Below, in pieces: positions 25,525 through 34,247 of a stretch of 46,920 nucleotides of DNA; positions within the stretch are counted from its first letter, which is position 1, and the number at the start of each line of letters is the position of its first letter. The position numbers were made by a program, and so were the translations under genes. Origin of the DNA: Halomonas heilongjiangensis (lineage in GTDB: Bacteria > Pseudomonadota > Gammaproteobacteria > Pseudomonadales > Halomonadaceae); assembly GCF_002879645.1 (NCBI RefSeq), contig NZ_PNRE01000021.1, positions 1 to 46,920 on the forward strand, read 5' to 3'. The notes under the pieces were generated by a model. The model was not told the origin of the DNA and did not search any database. It saw only the letters and a list, made by a program, of their open reading frames with translations.

Positions 25525-27015
25525 TCAGTCGAAGGCCTGGGGGGGCATGATCGCCTCCACATGCATCACCAGCTCCTCGAGAATCTGCCTGTCGCGGTCA
25601 CGCAACGCCTCCCCGTTGAGCCGCTCGATCTCCCGGGCGAAATCCTTCAGCGTCAGGCTCGAGAGGGCCGGATCGTTCATCCGCGCCCAGCGGAAGGCCT
25701 CCCACTGGACCTGCTCCTCGCTCTCGAGGGTTTCCGGATAGCTGCGCGCCCGGTAGCGGAACAGCATCTCCTCGAGGCGCGGGTCCTGGAAGGCGAAACG
25801 CGCCCCGACCAGGTCCCAGGGATCGGTCTCGCGAACCCGCTGCATCTGCTGGCGATCCGAGGGCGAGAAGAAGCCGCCGGCATAGAGCATCAGGTCGGGA
25901 TCCCGGGGGCCTTCCGGGGGGGGCGCGGCGAACACCTCGGCGACCCGAGCGGCGACCTCGGGCCGGGCAGAGAGGAGCTTCCAGTGCTCGCGGCAGGCGG
26001 CCAGGTCCAGGCCCAGGCGTGCCACGATCTCGCCGTAGTCGCCCTTGCTGGGCCCTTCCACGTCCTTCAGGGCGCTGGCCGGGAAGAGCACCGGGCACTT
26101 GTTGATATGGATCACCTTGAGCGGGATACGCTCGGTCCCCTCGGCCAGGTCGTCGTTGCTGACGAAGACCCGCTGGCGGATCTGCTCGGCACTGAGGTCG
26201 AACAGCGGGGAGGGATCCATCGAGAGATCATAGACGATCACCCCATTGGGGTTGCTCGGGTGCTCGGCCAGCGGCATCACCAGGGCACTGCAGGCGCGGC
26301 TCGCCGGGTAGCGGCGCGAGATGTGCAGCACCGGCTTGCGGCCCGGCACATCGAGCAGCCTGGCCACCTGGCGCTTGCCGCGCAGCCCCAGCAGGAAGTC
26401 GAAGAGCTTGGGGTTGCGGGATCTCAGCAGCCGCGCCAGGGCGATGGTGGCACGTACGTCGGCCAGGGCATCGTGGGCGCCGGCGTGCTCGATGCCGTTG
26501 GCGGCGGTAAGCGCCTCCAGCTTGAAGCTGGGGGTGCCCTCGTCGCGCCGCGGCCACTCGATGCCGGCCGGGCGCAGGGCGTGGAAGGCCCGCACCACAT
26601 CGATCAGGTCCCAGCGGGAGTTGCCGTTCTGCCACTCCCGGGCATAGGGGTCGAGCAGGTTGCGGTAGAAGAGGTGGCGGCTCACCTCGTCATCGAAGCG
26701 CAGGCTGTTGTAGCCCAGGGCACAGGTGCCCGGCTCGCTCAGCAGCGCCTGGATCCGTCCGGCGAACTCGGCCTCGGGCAAGCCACGACGACTGGCCTGC
26801 TGGGGCGTGATACCGGTGATCAGGCAGGCCTGAGGATGGGGCAGGAAGTCATCGGCCGGCTTGCAGAACCACTCCACCGGCTCGCCGATCTCGTTGAACT
26901 CGGCATCGGTGCGGATCGCTGCGAACTGGGAGGGGCGATCCCGGCGCGGGTCGGCACCGAAGGTCTCGTAGTCGTGCCACAGGAAGGTCAGCGGGGCGGC
27001 ATGAGGCGGCGCCAT
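25525..27015 (-). CDS. sbcB: exodeoxyribonuclease I
   Basis: ExoI degrades single-stranded DNA 3' to 5' and takes part in recombination and mismatch repair. The 496-residue protein begins with the DEDDh exonuclease motif LWHDYETFG (D15, E17) and has ALGYNSLRFDDEVSRHLFYRNL, HDALADVRATIALA, and the C-terminal SH3-like and helical extension typical of ExoI (LYAGGFFSPSDRQQMQRV). Length is close to E. coli SbcB (475). The ATG at 27015 follows GGAGAG; 16 upstream codons are not conserved. Confidence 0.95.
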   Translation of the reverse strand: MAPPHAAPLTFLWHDYETFGADPRRDRPSQFAAIRTDAEFNEIGEPVEWFCKPADDFLPHPQACLITGITPQQASRRGLPEAEFAGRIQALLSEPGTCALGYNSLRFDDEVSRHLFYRNLLDPYAREWQNGNSRWDLIDVVRAFHALRPAGIEWPRRDEGTPSFKLEALTAANGIEHAGAHDALADVRATIALARLLRSRNPKLFDFLLGLRGKRQVARLLDVPGRKPVLHISRRYPASRACSALVMPLAEHPSNPNGVIVYDLSMDPSPLFDLSAEQIRQRVFVSNDDLAEGTERIPLKVIHINKCPVLFPASALKDVEGPSKGDYGEIVARLGLDLAACREHWKLLSARPEVAARVAEVFAAPPPEGPRDPDLMLYAGGFFSPSDRQQMQRVRETDPWDLVGARFAFQDPRLEEMLFRYRARSYPETLESEEQVQWEAFRWARMNDPALSSLTLKDFAREIERLNGEALRDRDRQILEELVMHVEAIMPPQAFD

Positions 27016-27094
27016 GGGCGAGGTCTCTCCAACGGTGCAGGCATGAAGGGAACAGCCTAGCACAGCCTCGCACGCCTCTCAGCCGGCTCGATGC

Positions 27095-27346
27095 TCAGGC
27101 CCGGGGCAGGGTGACGTTCAGCTCCAGCACCGAGCAGTTGTCCTCGCTGTCGAGACTGATGTTGATGGCATCGTCATCGACCTGGACATAACGGCGGATC
27201 ACTTCCAGCAGTTCCTTCTCCAGCATCGGCATGTAGTCCGGCTGCCCGCGCTGGCTGCGCTGGTGGGCGACGATGATCTGCAACCGCTCCTTGGCGACCG
27301 ACGCGGACTTCTTGCGTTCTCTCTTCAGGAACTCGAGCAACTTCAC
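27095..27346 (-). CDS. minE: cell division topological specificity factor MinE
   Basis: MinE stimulates the MinD ATPase and drives pole-to-pole oscillation that confines MinC to the poles. The 83-residue protein has the N-terminal MinD-binding part ([29 protein letters not shown]) and the C-terminal topological specificity domain. The start is GTG 27346, preceded by GGAGGAGG; it overlaps the minD stop codon by 4 bases. Confidence 0.96.
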   Translation of the reverse strand: MKLLEFLKRERKKSASVAKERLQIIVAHQRSQRGQPDYMPMLEKELLEVIRRYVQVDDDAINISLDSEDNCSVLELNVTLPRA

Positions 27347-28161
27347 CGGCGACCTCCTCCGAACATTCGGCTCAACAGGCTCTTCTTCTGGTACTCGTGG
27401 AAGCGCAGCGGGACCTCCTCGCCGAGCAGGCGGGCCACGGTATCGGTATAGGCCTGGCCGGCGTCGCTGTCGGCATCGTGGGTGACCGGCACCCCCTGGT
27501 TCGAGGCGCGCAGCACCGCCTCGGACTCGGGGATCAAGCCGAGCAGGTCGATGGCCAGGATCTCGCGGATGTCCTCGAGGTTGAGCATGTCCCCCAGGTC
27601 GACCCGCGACGGGTTGTAGCGGGTGATCAGCAGGTGCTCGCGGATCGGGTCCTCGCCGCGTTCGGCGCGACGCGTCTTGGACGACAGCAGCCCCAGGATG
27701 CGGTCGGAATCGCGCACCGAGGAGACCTCCGGGTTGGTCACCACGACCGCCTCGTCGGCGAAGTACATCGCCAACTGGGCGCCGCGCTCGATGCCCGCCG
27801 GGGAGTCGCAGAGAATGTAGTCGAAGTCCTTGCCCAGGGTATCGAGCACCTTCTCGACCCCCTCCTGGGTCAGGGCATCCTTGTCGCGGGTCTGGGAGGC
27901 CGGCAGGATATGCAGGTTGTCGACCCGCTTGTCGCGGATCAACGCCTGGTTGAGCCCCGCCTCGCCCTGGATGACGTTGACCAGGTCGTAGACCACGCGC
28001 CGCTCGCACCCCATGATCAGGTCGAGGTTGCGCAGCCCCACGTCGAAGTCGATGACCACGGTCTTGTTGCCTCGCAGCGCCAGGCCGGTGGCAATGGCTG
28101 CCGCACTTGTTGTCTTGCCGACCCCCCCCTTGCCGGAGGTCACAACGATGATCTTGGCCAA
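27343..28161 (-). CDS. minD: septum site-determining ATPase MinD
   Basis: MinD binds ATP, dimerises on the membrane and recruits MinC. The deviant Walker A is KGGVGKTT near the N-terminus and the C-terminal amphipathic targeting helix is [20 protein letters not shown] place the start at TTG 28161: it gives [16 protein letters not shown], the family N-terminus, and has AGGA eight bases upstream. An ATG at 28182 would add seven residues but has no ribosome site. The length is 272 residues (E. coli 270). The stop overlaps the minE start. Confidence 0.95.
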   Translation of the reverse strand: MAKIIVVTSGKGGVGKTTSAAAIATGLALRGNKTVVIDFDVGLRNLDLIMGCERRVVYDLVNVIQGEAGLNQALIRDKRVDNLHILPASQTRDKDALTQEGVEKVLDTLGKDFDYILCDSPAGIERGAQLAMYFADEAVVVTNPEVSSVRDSDRILGLLSSKTRRAERGEDPIREHLLITRYNPSRVDLGDMLNLEDIREILAIDLLGLIPESEAVLRASNQGVPVTHDADSDAGQAYTDTVARLLGEEVPLRFHEYQKKSLLSRMFGGGRR

Positions 28162-28241
28162 GTTACGCTTCCTGTCAGTCATGGTGGAATAAGGAGATAA
28201 GAGACGGCGATACGCCGCCGGCCGGACGCCGCGGAGCGGGC

Positions 28242-28988
28242 TCAGGCCAGCGTCGTGATGCCCAGCTGGTTGTCGGTCAGGCGCACCTGGACGGACGTGC
28301 CCAGCAGGCGAGGATCGATGTCCTCGAGCCGCTTGTAGTTGCCGGCCACCGAGAGCAGCTCGGCGTGCAGCTCGCGACAGAAGATGCCGGCCTGGAGGTC
28401 GCCGTGGATACCCGCCAGGGCGCGGCCGCGCAGGGCACCGTAGACATGCACGCTGCCGGCGGCGAGCACCTCGGCACCGGCATTGACGGCCCCGATCACC
28501 ACCAGGTCGCCCTCCGGTGCCGTCACCTGCTGGCCGGAGCGTACCGTGCCACGGTAGATACGGCCGCTGCGCCCCCCCGCCGGGGGCGTCGCCTGCCCCG
28601 CCTCAGGTTCGGCGGGCGTCGGCTCGTCGGGTGCCACGCTCTCCAGCGAACGGGGCCGACTCGCCTCCTGGGGCGGGAACCAGCCCAGCCCCAGCGCCCA
28701 GGCCGACTGCTTGACCGGATCGGGACCGCCGCGTACCGCCACGGGCAGCAGCTTGTGGGCCCGGCAGACCGCGCAGATGCGCTCCAGTGCCAGGTGCGGC
28801 TCGTCGAGCTTCTCGACGTTGAGTACCACCGGGGTATGCTGGAAGAAGGCCGGGGACTGGCTGAGCTTGCCGGCGAGCTGTTCACGGATGCGTTCGGGGT
28901 CGGCGCTGGCCAACTCCATGACCGTCATCGGCAGCATGCCGCCCTTGAAGGTGAATGCCATGCTGTCCCTGTCCACTTTGAGACTCAT
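28242..28988 (-). CDS. minC: septum formation inhibitor MinC
   Basis: MinC blocks FtsZ assembly away from midcell. The 248-residue protein has the N-terminal MinC_N domain (FTFKGGMLPMTVMEL), a flexible Pro/Glu/Ala-rich linker (about 120-145) and the C-terminal beta-helix domain that binds MinD (GDLVVIGAVNAGAEVLAAGSVHVYGALRGRALAG, then IFCRELHAELLSVAGNY). The ATG at 28988 follows GGAG. It is first in minC-minD-minE, and divergent from the DUF349 gene across a 259-bp gap. Confidence 0.95.
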   Translation of the reverse strand: MSLKVDRDSMAFTFKGGMLPMTVMELASADPERIREQLAGKLSQSPAFFQHTPVVLNVEKLDEPHLALERICAVCRAHKLLPVAVRGGPDPVKQSAWALGLGWFPPQEASRPRSLESVAPDEPTPAEPEAGQATPPAGGRSGRIYRGTVRSGQQVTAPEGDLVVIGAVNAGAEVLAAGSVHVYGALRGRALAGIHGDLQAGIFCRELHAELLSVAGNYKRLEDIDPRLLGTSVQVRLTDNQLGITTLA

Positions 28989-29247
28989 TGCCGGACTCCA
29001 CGTCGGGTGATGGTCGGGATACCTGGTCAAAGCTAAGCGAGTGACTCGGCCCCTGCAACTGATCATAAGCTCAGCGACCACCGGTTGTCAGTGTCTCCAG
29101 TCGGCCACACCCGGCCTCCGCGGCGGGCTTTTCCGCAGGCGCGACGCATGCTTAGATACGTCCATGCCTGCGGCCACGCGCCGCCACCGACGCCAACAAC
29201 AAGATTGCGCGCCTGCCGTTGCCGGCGCTTCCACGTCAGGATGGTCA

Positions 29248-32031
29248 ATGTCTGGACTCCTTCGTCGCTTCTTTTCTCCTCGCTGGCAACACCCCGACCC
29301 CGGGGTCCGCCGCCAGGCGGCTGCCCGCCTCGACCCGGCGCGCCCCGAACAGCGCCTGGCCCTCGAACGGCTGGCCCGGGATGCCGACCCCGGCGTCCGC
29401 CGGACCGCCCTGGCGCGTCTCGACGACCCCGAACGCCTGCTGGCCCTACTCGACGAGGACGCCTCTGCCGAGCTGCATGCCCATCTCGTCGCCCTGCTGA
29501 CGGGCCGCCAGGGCGAGCTAGAGCTGGCGGCCCGCATCGCCCTGACCGAGCGCCTCGCCGCCCCCGCCCTGCTGGCCGAGATCGCCCTGCAGGGCGACAA
29601 CCAGCAGCTGCGCCTGGCTGCCCTGGCCCGCCTCGAGGACGAGGACGCCCTGATCCGCCAGGCCTGCGACAACGGCATCGCCGCCGTGCGCCACGCCGCC
29701 GCGGCCCGGGTCACCAGCGAGGCCGGCCTGGCCAGGCTGGTCCAGTCGTCCCGGCGCGACCGCCAGGTGATGCGCCAGGCGCGGGAGCGCCTCAACCGAC
29801 TGCGGGCCGACACCGCCTCGCTGGCCGCCGCCCGGGAACGCCGCGAGACACTGCTCGAGACGCTGGAGCGGCACGCCCAGGCCGCCTGGGAACCGCTCTA
29901 TGCCGGCCGCTTTCGTCACCTGGTACGCGAATGGAGCGCGCTGGAAGAACTGCCCGACGCCAGCCAGGAGCAGCGCTACCAGGACGCCTGCCTGCGCTGT
30001 CGCAAGGTGATCGGCGACCACGAGGCCCGGCAGCTCTCCCGGGCAGCCGACCACCAGCGTCGCGAGGATGCCGACCAGAACCGCGAGGCCCTGGTGGAAG
30101 CGCTGGAGGAGAGCCTCGACGCCCTCACCCGCAGCGAGCGCCTCACCGAACAGGACATCGCCAGCCTGCGCGCCCAGAAGCAGCTGCTGGCCAACCGCTG
30201 GCAGACCCTCTCCGACCAGCACCTGGCCGACGAGGGCCTGCGCCACCGCTACGACACGGCACTGGCCGGCTACGAGCGCATCGCCCAGGCCTGGGTCAGG
30301 CTCGAGGAGCGGGCCGCGGCCATCGGTCAGGCCCTGACCGATGGCGACAATGAACGCCTGGCCGCCCTGATCGACGCCAGCGGCTGGCCCGACGACCTGG
30401 CCCCCGCCCCGCTGCTGCAGCGGGCTCGCCAGCGGCTCGCCACCGAGGCCGCCGAGGCCACCGATGACGACCTGGAGAGTCGCCTGGCCCGCTTCGCCGA
30501 CGACCTGGCCCAGCTCGAGCGCCTGCTCGAGAGCGGTGCCTTCAAGGGTGCCAGTCGTCTCCATCAGCGCCTGCGCCAGCAGGCCGACCGCCTGCCCGAG
30601 GCACGCCTTCGGCCCCAACTCGCGACCCTCAAGCGGCTCGCCGCCCGGCTGGCCGAGCTGCGCGACTGGCGGGGCTTCGTCGCCGGTCCCAAGCGCGACC
30701 AGCTGTGCCAGGCCATCGATGCCCTGGCCGAGGACGCCTCGCTGGCCGACGCCGAACTCGACCGCCGCCATCGTCAACTGGTCAAGGAGTGGAAGTCTCT
30801 GGGCGACGCCGCCGCCAACCGCCAGCAAGCCGCCAGCTTTCGCGCCGCCTCGGACCGCATCCATGAGCGCCTGGCGCCCTGGCGCCAGCGCCTGGACGCC
30901 GAGCGGGCCCGCAACCTGGCAACCCGCGAGGCACTCTGCGAGCAGCTCGAGTCGCTGCTCGCGCAACCCGCCAGCGAGGCCGACCCGGACGCACTGCGCG
31001 AGATCCGTGACAAGGCGCGGGAGCAGTGGCGCCTCAGCTCTCCCGTCCCGCGCGACCGCGCCGAGGCCATCGGACGCCGCTTCGCCCGCATCCGTCACGA
31101 GTTGCAGGCACTGATCGATCGCCGGGCCGAAGGGGTCGCCGAGGCCAAGCGTCAACTGATCGAACAGGCCCGGGCCCTGCTCGAGGGCGACCAACCCGCC
31201 AGCCGTCGTGCCGAGCAGGCCAAGGCGCTGCAGCGGCGATGGCGAGAACTGGGCCGTGCCCCACGCGGCGAGGAGCAGGCGCTGTGGCGAGAGTTCCGCG
31301 GCCTGTGTGACGGCATCTTCGCCAGCCGCGAGGCCGAACGGGACGACCGCGCCCGACACGCCCGGGAGCGCCTGGACGCGATGCAGGCCCTGATCGACCG
31401 CCTCGACGCCTGGCACCCGGCCGACAGCCGTGACGCCCAGGCGCTGGAGCGTGCCATCCAGGAGGCAGCCGCCCTGGAGCCCCTGCCCTCCGGCCGCCGC
31501 ACCGAAGGCATGCGCCGGCGCTGGTCGGGCATCATCCGGGCGCGCCGCGAGCGCCTGGCTCGCCTGGCGGTGCTCGAGGAGGTGAACCGCTGGCGTGACG
31601 TCCAGCCGCTGCTGGCGCGCCACCTGGAGGCCGATGCCGCCGGCCTGGCCGGGTCGGGATACCACGACGTCGAGCCGCCGGCGGAGGTGACCCTGCCCGA
31701 GGACATGCGCCTGGCCCACGCCCGGCGCAATGCCGCCCGCCGCCACCCCGGCGACCCGGCGGAAATCGAGGAGCGACTCGCCCGCCTGCGGGTGCATCTC
31801 TCACTGCTCGCGGTCGGCCGGGTCAGCCACCGCGACGACCCGCTGCGCCTGGCGATCCAGGTCGAGCGCCTCAACGAGAACCTGGGGCGGGAACCGTCCC
31901 GGGCGGAGGAACTCCACGGCGTGCTGCGCGACCTGCTGGCCACCGGACCGGTTCCTCCGGCGCTCTGGGCCCGGGAGGTCGGTGAATTCGACCGCATGCT
32001 GGAGAACCTGGCCCGCCTGCCCCCGCCCTGA
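29248..32031 (+). CDS. large DUF349 protein with HEAT-like N-terminus
   Basis: A 927-residue, highly charged, helical protein. The N-terminal part (about residues 14-110) has short alpha-helical repeats of HEAT type (HPDPGVRRQAAARLD, then DADPGVRRTALARLDDPERLLALL). The rest holds several DUF349 repeats, recognisable by conserved tryptophans in patterns such as LVKEWKSLGDA, KALQRRWRELGRAPRGEEQALWREFR and REQWRLSSPVPR. No signal peptide or membrane segment. DUF349 proteins are widespread in gammaproteobacteria with no settled function. The ATG at 29248 follows AGGA at 7 bases; a longer frame upstream is not conserved. Confidence 0.85.
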   Translation: MSGLLRRFFSPRWQHPDPGVRRQAAARLDPARPEQRLALERLARDADPGVRRTALARLDDPERLLALLDEDASAELHAHLVALLTGRQGELELAARIALTERLAAPALLAEIALQGDNQQLRLAALARLEDEDALIRQACDNGIAAVRHAAAARVTSEAGLARLVQSSRRDRQVMRQARERLNRLRADTASLAAARERRETLLETLERHAQAAWEPLYAGRFRHLVREWSALEELPDASQEQRYQDACLRCRKVIGDHEARQLSRAADHQRREDADQNREALVEALEESLDALTRSERLTEQDIASLRAQKQLLANRWQTLSDQHLADEGLRHRYDTALAGYERIAQAWVRLEERAAAIGQALTDGDNERLAALIDASGWPDDLAPAPLLQRARQRLATEAAEATDDDLESRLARFADDLAQLERLLESGAFKGASRLHQRLRQQADRLPEARLRPQLATLKRLAARLAELRDWRGFVAGPKRDQLCQAIDALAEDASLADAELDRRHRQLVKEWKSLGDAAANRQQAASFRAASDRIHERLAPWRQRLDAERARNLATREALCEQLESLLAQPASEADPDALREIRDKAREQWRLSSPVPRDRAEAIGRRFARIRHELQALIDRRAEGVAEAKRQLIEQARALLEGDQPASRRAEQAKALQRRWRELGRAPRGEEQALWREFRGLCDGIFASREAERDDRARHARERLDAMQALIDRLDAWHPADSRDAQALERAIQEAAALEPLPSGRRTEGMRRRWSGIIRARRERLARLAVLEEVNRWRDVQPLLARHLEADAAGLAGSGYHDVEPPAEVTLPEDMRLAHARRNAARRHPGDPAEIEERLARLRVHLSLLAVGRVSHRDDPLRLAIQVERLNENLGREPSRAEELHGVLRDLLATGPVPPALWAREVGEFDRMLENLARLPPP

Positions 32032-32057
32032 GCCTCCCGGCCGGGGCCATGAACACG

Positions 32058-32085
32058 AAAGCGCGAGGCGGCGGCCTCGCGCTTT
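32058..32085. terminator. bidirectional terminator between the DUF349 gene and phbB
   Basis: AAAGCGCGAGGC and GCCTCGCGCTTT form a perfect 12-bp stem with a 4-base loop between convergent genes; the A/T ends of the stem supply T-runs in both directions. Confidence 0.75.
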
Positions 32086-32144
32086 CTGCTAGTCCACGCT
32101 GCCCGCCGCCGGGATCGCCGGGGGCGGGCTCGGCGATCGGGCGA

Positions 32145-32891
32145 TCAGCCCATGAACTGGCCACCGTTGATGTCGATGTTGGCACCGGTGATGAAGCCGG
32201 CTTCCCGGTCGGCGAGGAAGGCGACCAGGCGGCCGATCTCCTCGGGAGTCCCGTAACGCTTGACCGGGATGGTCTCGCGGATCGCTTCACGCACCTTCTC
32301 GGGGATCTTCATGATCATGTCGGTGGCGATATAGCCGGGTGACACCGTGTTCACGGTGATCCCCTTGGTGGCGGTCTCCTGCGCCAGCGACATGGTCAGG
32401 CCGTGCATGCCCGCCTTGGCGGCGGCGTAGTTGACCTGGCCGAACTGCCCCTTCCGGCCATTGATCGAAGAGATGTTGACGATGCGGCCGTAGCCCTCCT
32501 CCAGCATGTCCTCGATCACGCTCCGGCAAGTGTTGAAGACACTGTTGAGGTTGGTGTCGATGACCTCGTGCCACTGCTCGGCGGTCATCTTCTTCAGGGT
32601 GCCGTCCCGGGTGATGCCGGCACAATTGACCAGCACACTGACGGGGCCATGGGTTTCGCGAATCTCCTTTACCCCTGCCATGCAGGAATCGTAATCGGTG
32701 AGGTCGATGCCGGACAGCGCGATATTCTCGTAGCCGTCGGCCTTCTGGGTCTCGAGCCAGGCTCTGGCCTTGTCCGGGTTGTGATACCCGGCGACCACCG
32801 TGAAGCCTTCGGCAGCCAGCGAACGACAGATTGCAGTCCCGATACCACCGGTACCACCGGTGACCCAGGCGACGGGTGCTTGGTTGGTCAT
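32145..32891 (-). CDS. phbB: acetoacetyl-CoA reductase (polyhydroxybutyrate synthesis)
   Basis: PhbB reduces acetoacetyl-CoA to (R)-3-hydroxybutyryl-CoA with NADPH, the monomer for polyhydroxybutyrate. The 248-residue short-chain dehydrogenase has the cofactor loop TGGTGGIG, the NAG-type motif NCAG, the catalytic serine in NISSINGRKGQFGQ and the YxxxK pair in YAAAKAG. GRKGQFGQVNYAAAKAG and NTVSPGYIATDM are typical of the PhaB group and set it apart from FabG. The ATG at 32891 has a strong GGGAGG site. No phaA or phaC gene lies in the window. Confidence 0.92.
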   Translation of the reverse strand: MTNQAPVAWVTGGTGGIGTAICRSLAAEGFTVVAGYHNPDKARAWLETQKADGYENIALSGIDLTDYDSCMAGVKEIRETHGPVSVLVNCAGITRDGTLKKMTAEQWHEVIDTNLNSVFNTCRSVIEDMLEEGYGRIVNISSINGRKGQFGQVNYAAAKAGMHGLTMSLAQETATKGITVNTVSPGYIATDMIMKIPEKVREAIRETIPVKRYGTPEEIGRLVAFLADREAGFITGANIDINGGQFMG

Positions 32892-33041
32892 TGACTACCT
32901 CCCTGAAATTCATGACGCTTGACCTGGCCATGGCCGGGAACGGCCCAAGGCCAGTATTGTTCTCCCGATTGTCGTCTTCATGACAATCACCGGCAGTATG
33001 GACCACGAGCAGCGCCACGGACGAGCGTTTGAAATCGCCTC

Positions 33042-33069
33042 TTGACCCCCATCAAAAAAAGCGTAGAAT
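33042..33069 (+). promoter_or_regulatory. promoter of the initiator tRNA gene
   Basis: TTGACC (33042-33047) and TAGAAT (33064-33069) are spaced by 16 bp, followed by a GC-rich stretch (GCGCC), the discriminator type seen at stringently controlled stable-RNA promoters. The tRNA starts 15 bp downstream of the -10 box. Confidence 0.75.
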
Positions 33070-33083
33070 GCGCCTCACGTTGA

Positions 33084-33160
<77 letters not shown>

Positions 33161-33171
33161 TCTTCGAAGAG

Positions 33172-33203
33172 AAAGGCCAGAACCAACCGGTTCTGGCCTT
33201 TTT
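33172..33203 (+). terminator. strong intrinsic terminator after tRNA-fMet
   Basis: A perfect 13-bp stem (AAAGGCCAGAACC / GGTTCTGGCCTTT) with loop AACC, ending in five T residues. Confidence 0.88.
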
Positions 33204-33224
33204 CATGCCTGCGGTAGACCTTCC

Positions 33225-33294
33225 GGTAGCTCGTCGGGCTCGGCTCACTACAACCCCGGGAAGGTCATCGGTTCAAATCCGGTCCCCGCTACCA
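33225..33294 (+). pseudogene. decayed partial copy of the tRNA-fMet gene
   Basis: Bases 33225-33240 match the D-arm and anticodon 5' stem of the initiator tRNA (GGTAGCTCGTCGGGCT). The last 35 bases (33260-33294) are identical to the tRNA 3' end, including T-arm, acceptor strand and CCA. The acceptor 5' strand is missing and the anticodon loop is broken by extra bases (CGGCTCACTACAA), so it cannot form a tRNA. It has its own downstream terminator. Confidence 0.85.
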
Positions 33295-33306
33295 AATATC
33301 ATCGAG

Positions 33307-33336
33307 AAAGCCGATTCCCACGGGAGTCGGCTTTTT
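33307..33336 (+). terminator. terminator after the tRNA pseudogene
   Basis: AAAGCCGATTCCC and GGGAGTCGGCTTT pair with one G-T mismatch and are followed by T-residues (CTTTTTC). It is the same kind of element as the terminator after the intact gene but differs in sequence. Confidence 0.8.
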
Positions 33337-33355
33337 CGTATGTGATATGACCCTC

Positions 33356-33400
33356 GGTCATCGGTTCGCTTCCTAATCAACTTCAGCGGTCCCCGCTACC
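33356..33400 (+). pseudogene. second, more decayed tRNA-fMet 3' fragment
   Basis: GGTCATCGGTTC (T-arm 5' part) and GGTCCCCGCTACC (acceptor 3' strand) of the initiator tRNA are still recognisable, separated by 20 bases of changed sequence. The terminal A of CCA is missing. It overlaps the last codons of the DUF3750 gene on the other strand. Confidence 0.7.
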
Positions 33401-34176
33401 CTTCCCCCTCCCCCCTTGATGACGGGCGCCACGCCCAGCCGGCCGACCCCCGGCAGCTTGAGCGCGGGGCGCCGCACGTCGATACCCAGCGACAGTCCCA
33501 GCAGGTTGAGCTCGAGCCCCTCGTCACGCCCCAGGGTCAATCCCAGCATCCCCCTCAGCGAGACCGTCGCACCACGCCCGCCCGGCGCCGCGGCCAGCAC
33601 ACCATCGAACAGGTAGTCCTTGCCCACCGCGGTCACCGGCAGCACCACCTCGAGCCCCGGCACCTCGCGGGCCACCCAGGCGGTGAAGGTGTTGCTGTTG
33701 GGGCCAGGCCAGGCACGATAGCTCGACGGCGCCGGATAGGCCGCCACGGCCGCCTCGATATCGGCGATCATCGCCGCGACGGCCTCGCCGCGATAGTCGG
33801 CCAGCAGCGCCGGGGCATTGCCGTACCAGGCGCGGTCGGGATCGGTGGATGACTGCGACACCAGGGCAGGCCGGCGCCAGCTCATCACGTGATGCATGCG
33901 CCAGGCCTCGGCGTTCGCCTCCCGCGTGGAGATCCAGGTGTGCACGCCGAAGGCGCCGCGCCAGCCCCAGGCGCGCGCCGCATAGACCTGCACCACCGCC
34001 TCGGGGGCCTCGGCCACCGTCGGGGCCAGCCCCGCCGGCTCCCGGCTCGCCGAGGCCCAGTGGCCACCGCCATCGCCCCGCTCGGTGGCCAGCATCCACA
34101 GGGGACCCGCCAGCAGCAGCGCCACTGCCAGCCCCAGGCCGGCCACCAGGCACAGGATTCGTCCCATCGATGGCAT
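33373..34176 (-). CDS. DUF3750 family membrane-anchored protein
   Basis: A 267-residue protein of the DUF3750 family, function unknown. One N-terminal hydrophobic segment (ILCLVAGLGLAVALLLAGPLW) acts as signal anchor. The conserved body has YAARAWGWRGAFGVHTWI, then MSWRRPALVSQSS, YPAPSSYRAWPGPNSNTFTAWV and DYLFDGVLAAAPGGRGATVSL. The start is uncertain: ATG 34176 is nearest the GGGGAG site, and ATG 34167 (three codons later) has better spacing. The last residues (VAGTAEVD) are read from the tRNA-fMet fragment on the opposite strand, so the natural C-terminus may have been replaced. Confidence 0.82.
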   Translation of the reverse strand: MPSMGRILCLVAGLGLAVALLLAGPLWMLATERGDGGGHWASASREPAGLAPTVAEAPEAVVQVYAARAWGWRGAFGVHTWISTREANAEAWRMHHVMSWRRPALVSQSSTDPDRAWYGNAPALLADYRGEAVAAMIADIEAAVAAYPAPSSYRAWPGPNSNTFTAWVAREVPGLEVVLPVTAVGKDYLFDGVLAAAPGGRGATVSLRGMLGLTLGRDEGLELNLLGLSLGIDVRRPALKLPGVGRLGVAPVIKGGGGRVAGTAEVD

Positions 34177-34247
34177 GCTCCCCTTGAAGTCCCGGCCCGT
34201 CACCCGCATCTCCGGAGTAAATTCACTCTGACCCAAGGCCACTGACC

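Noticed and set aside
29518..31797. Open frame of about 760 codons opposite the DUF349 gene
   Set aside because: Shadow of the real gene; its repeats reflect the repeats of DUF349 on the coding strand.
32287..33018. Open frame of about 240 codons overlapping phbB on the same strand in another frame
   Set aside because: It lies within the well-supported phbB gene, has no domain and reads as a frame shadow.
33225..33294. A second functional tRNA-Met gene
   Set aside because: The acceptor 5' strand is missing and the anticodon loop is disrupted, so no cloverleaf can form.
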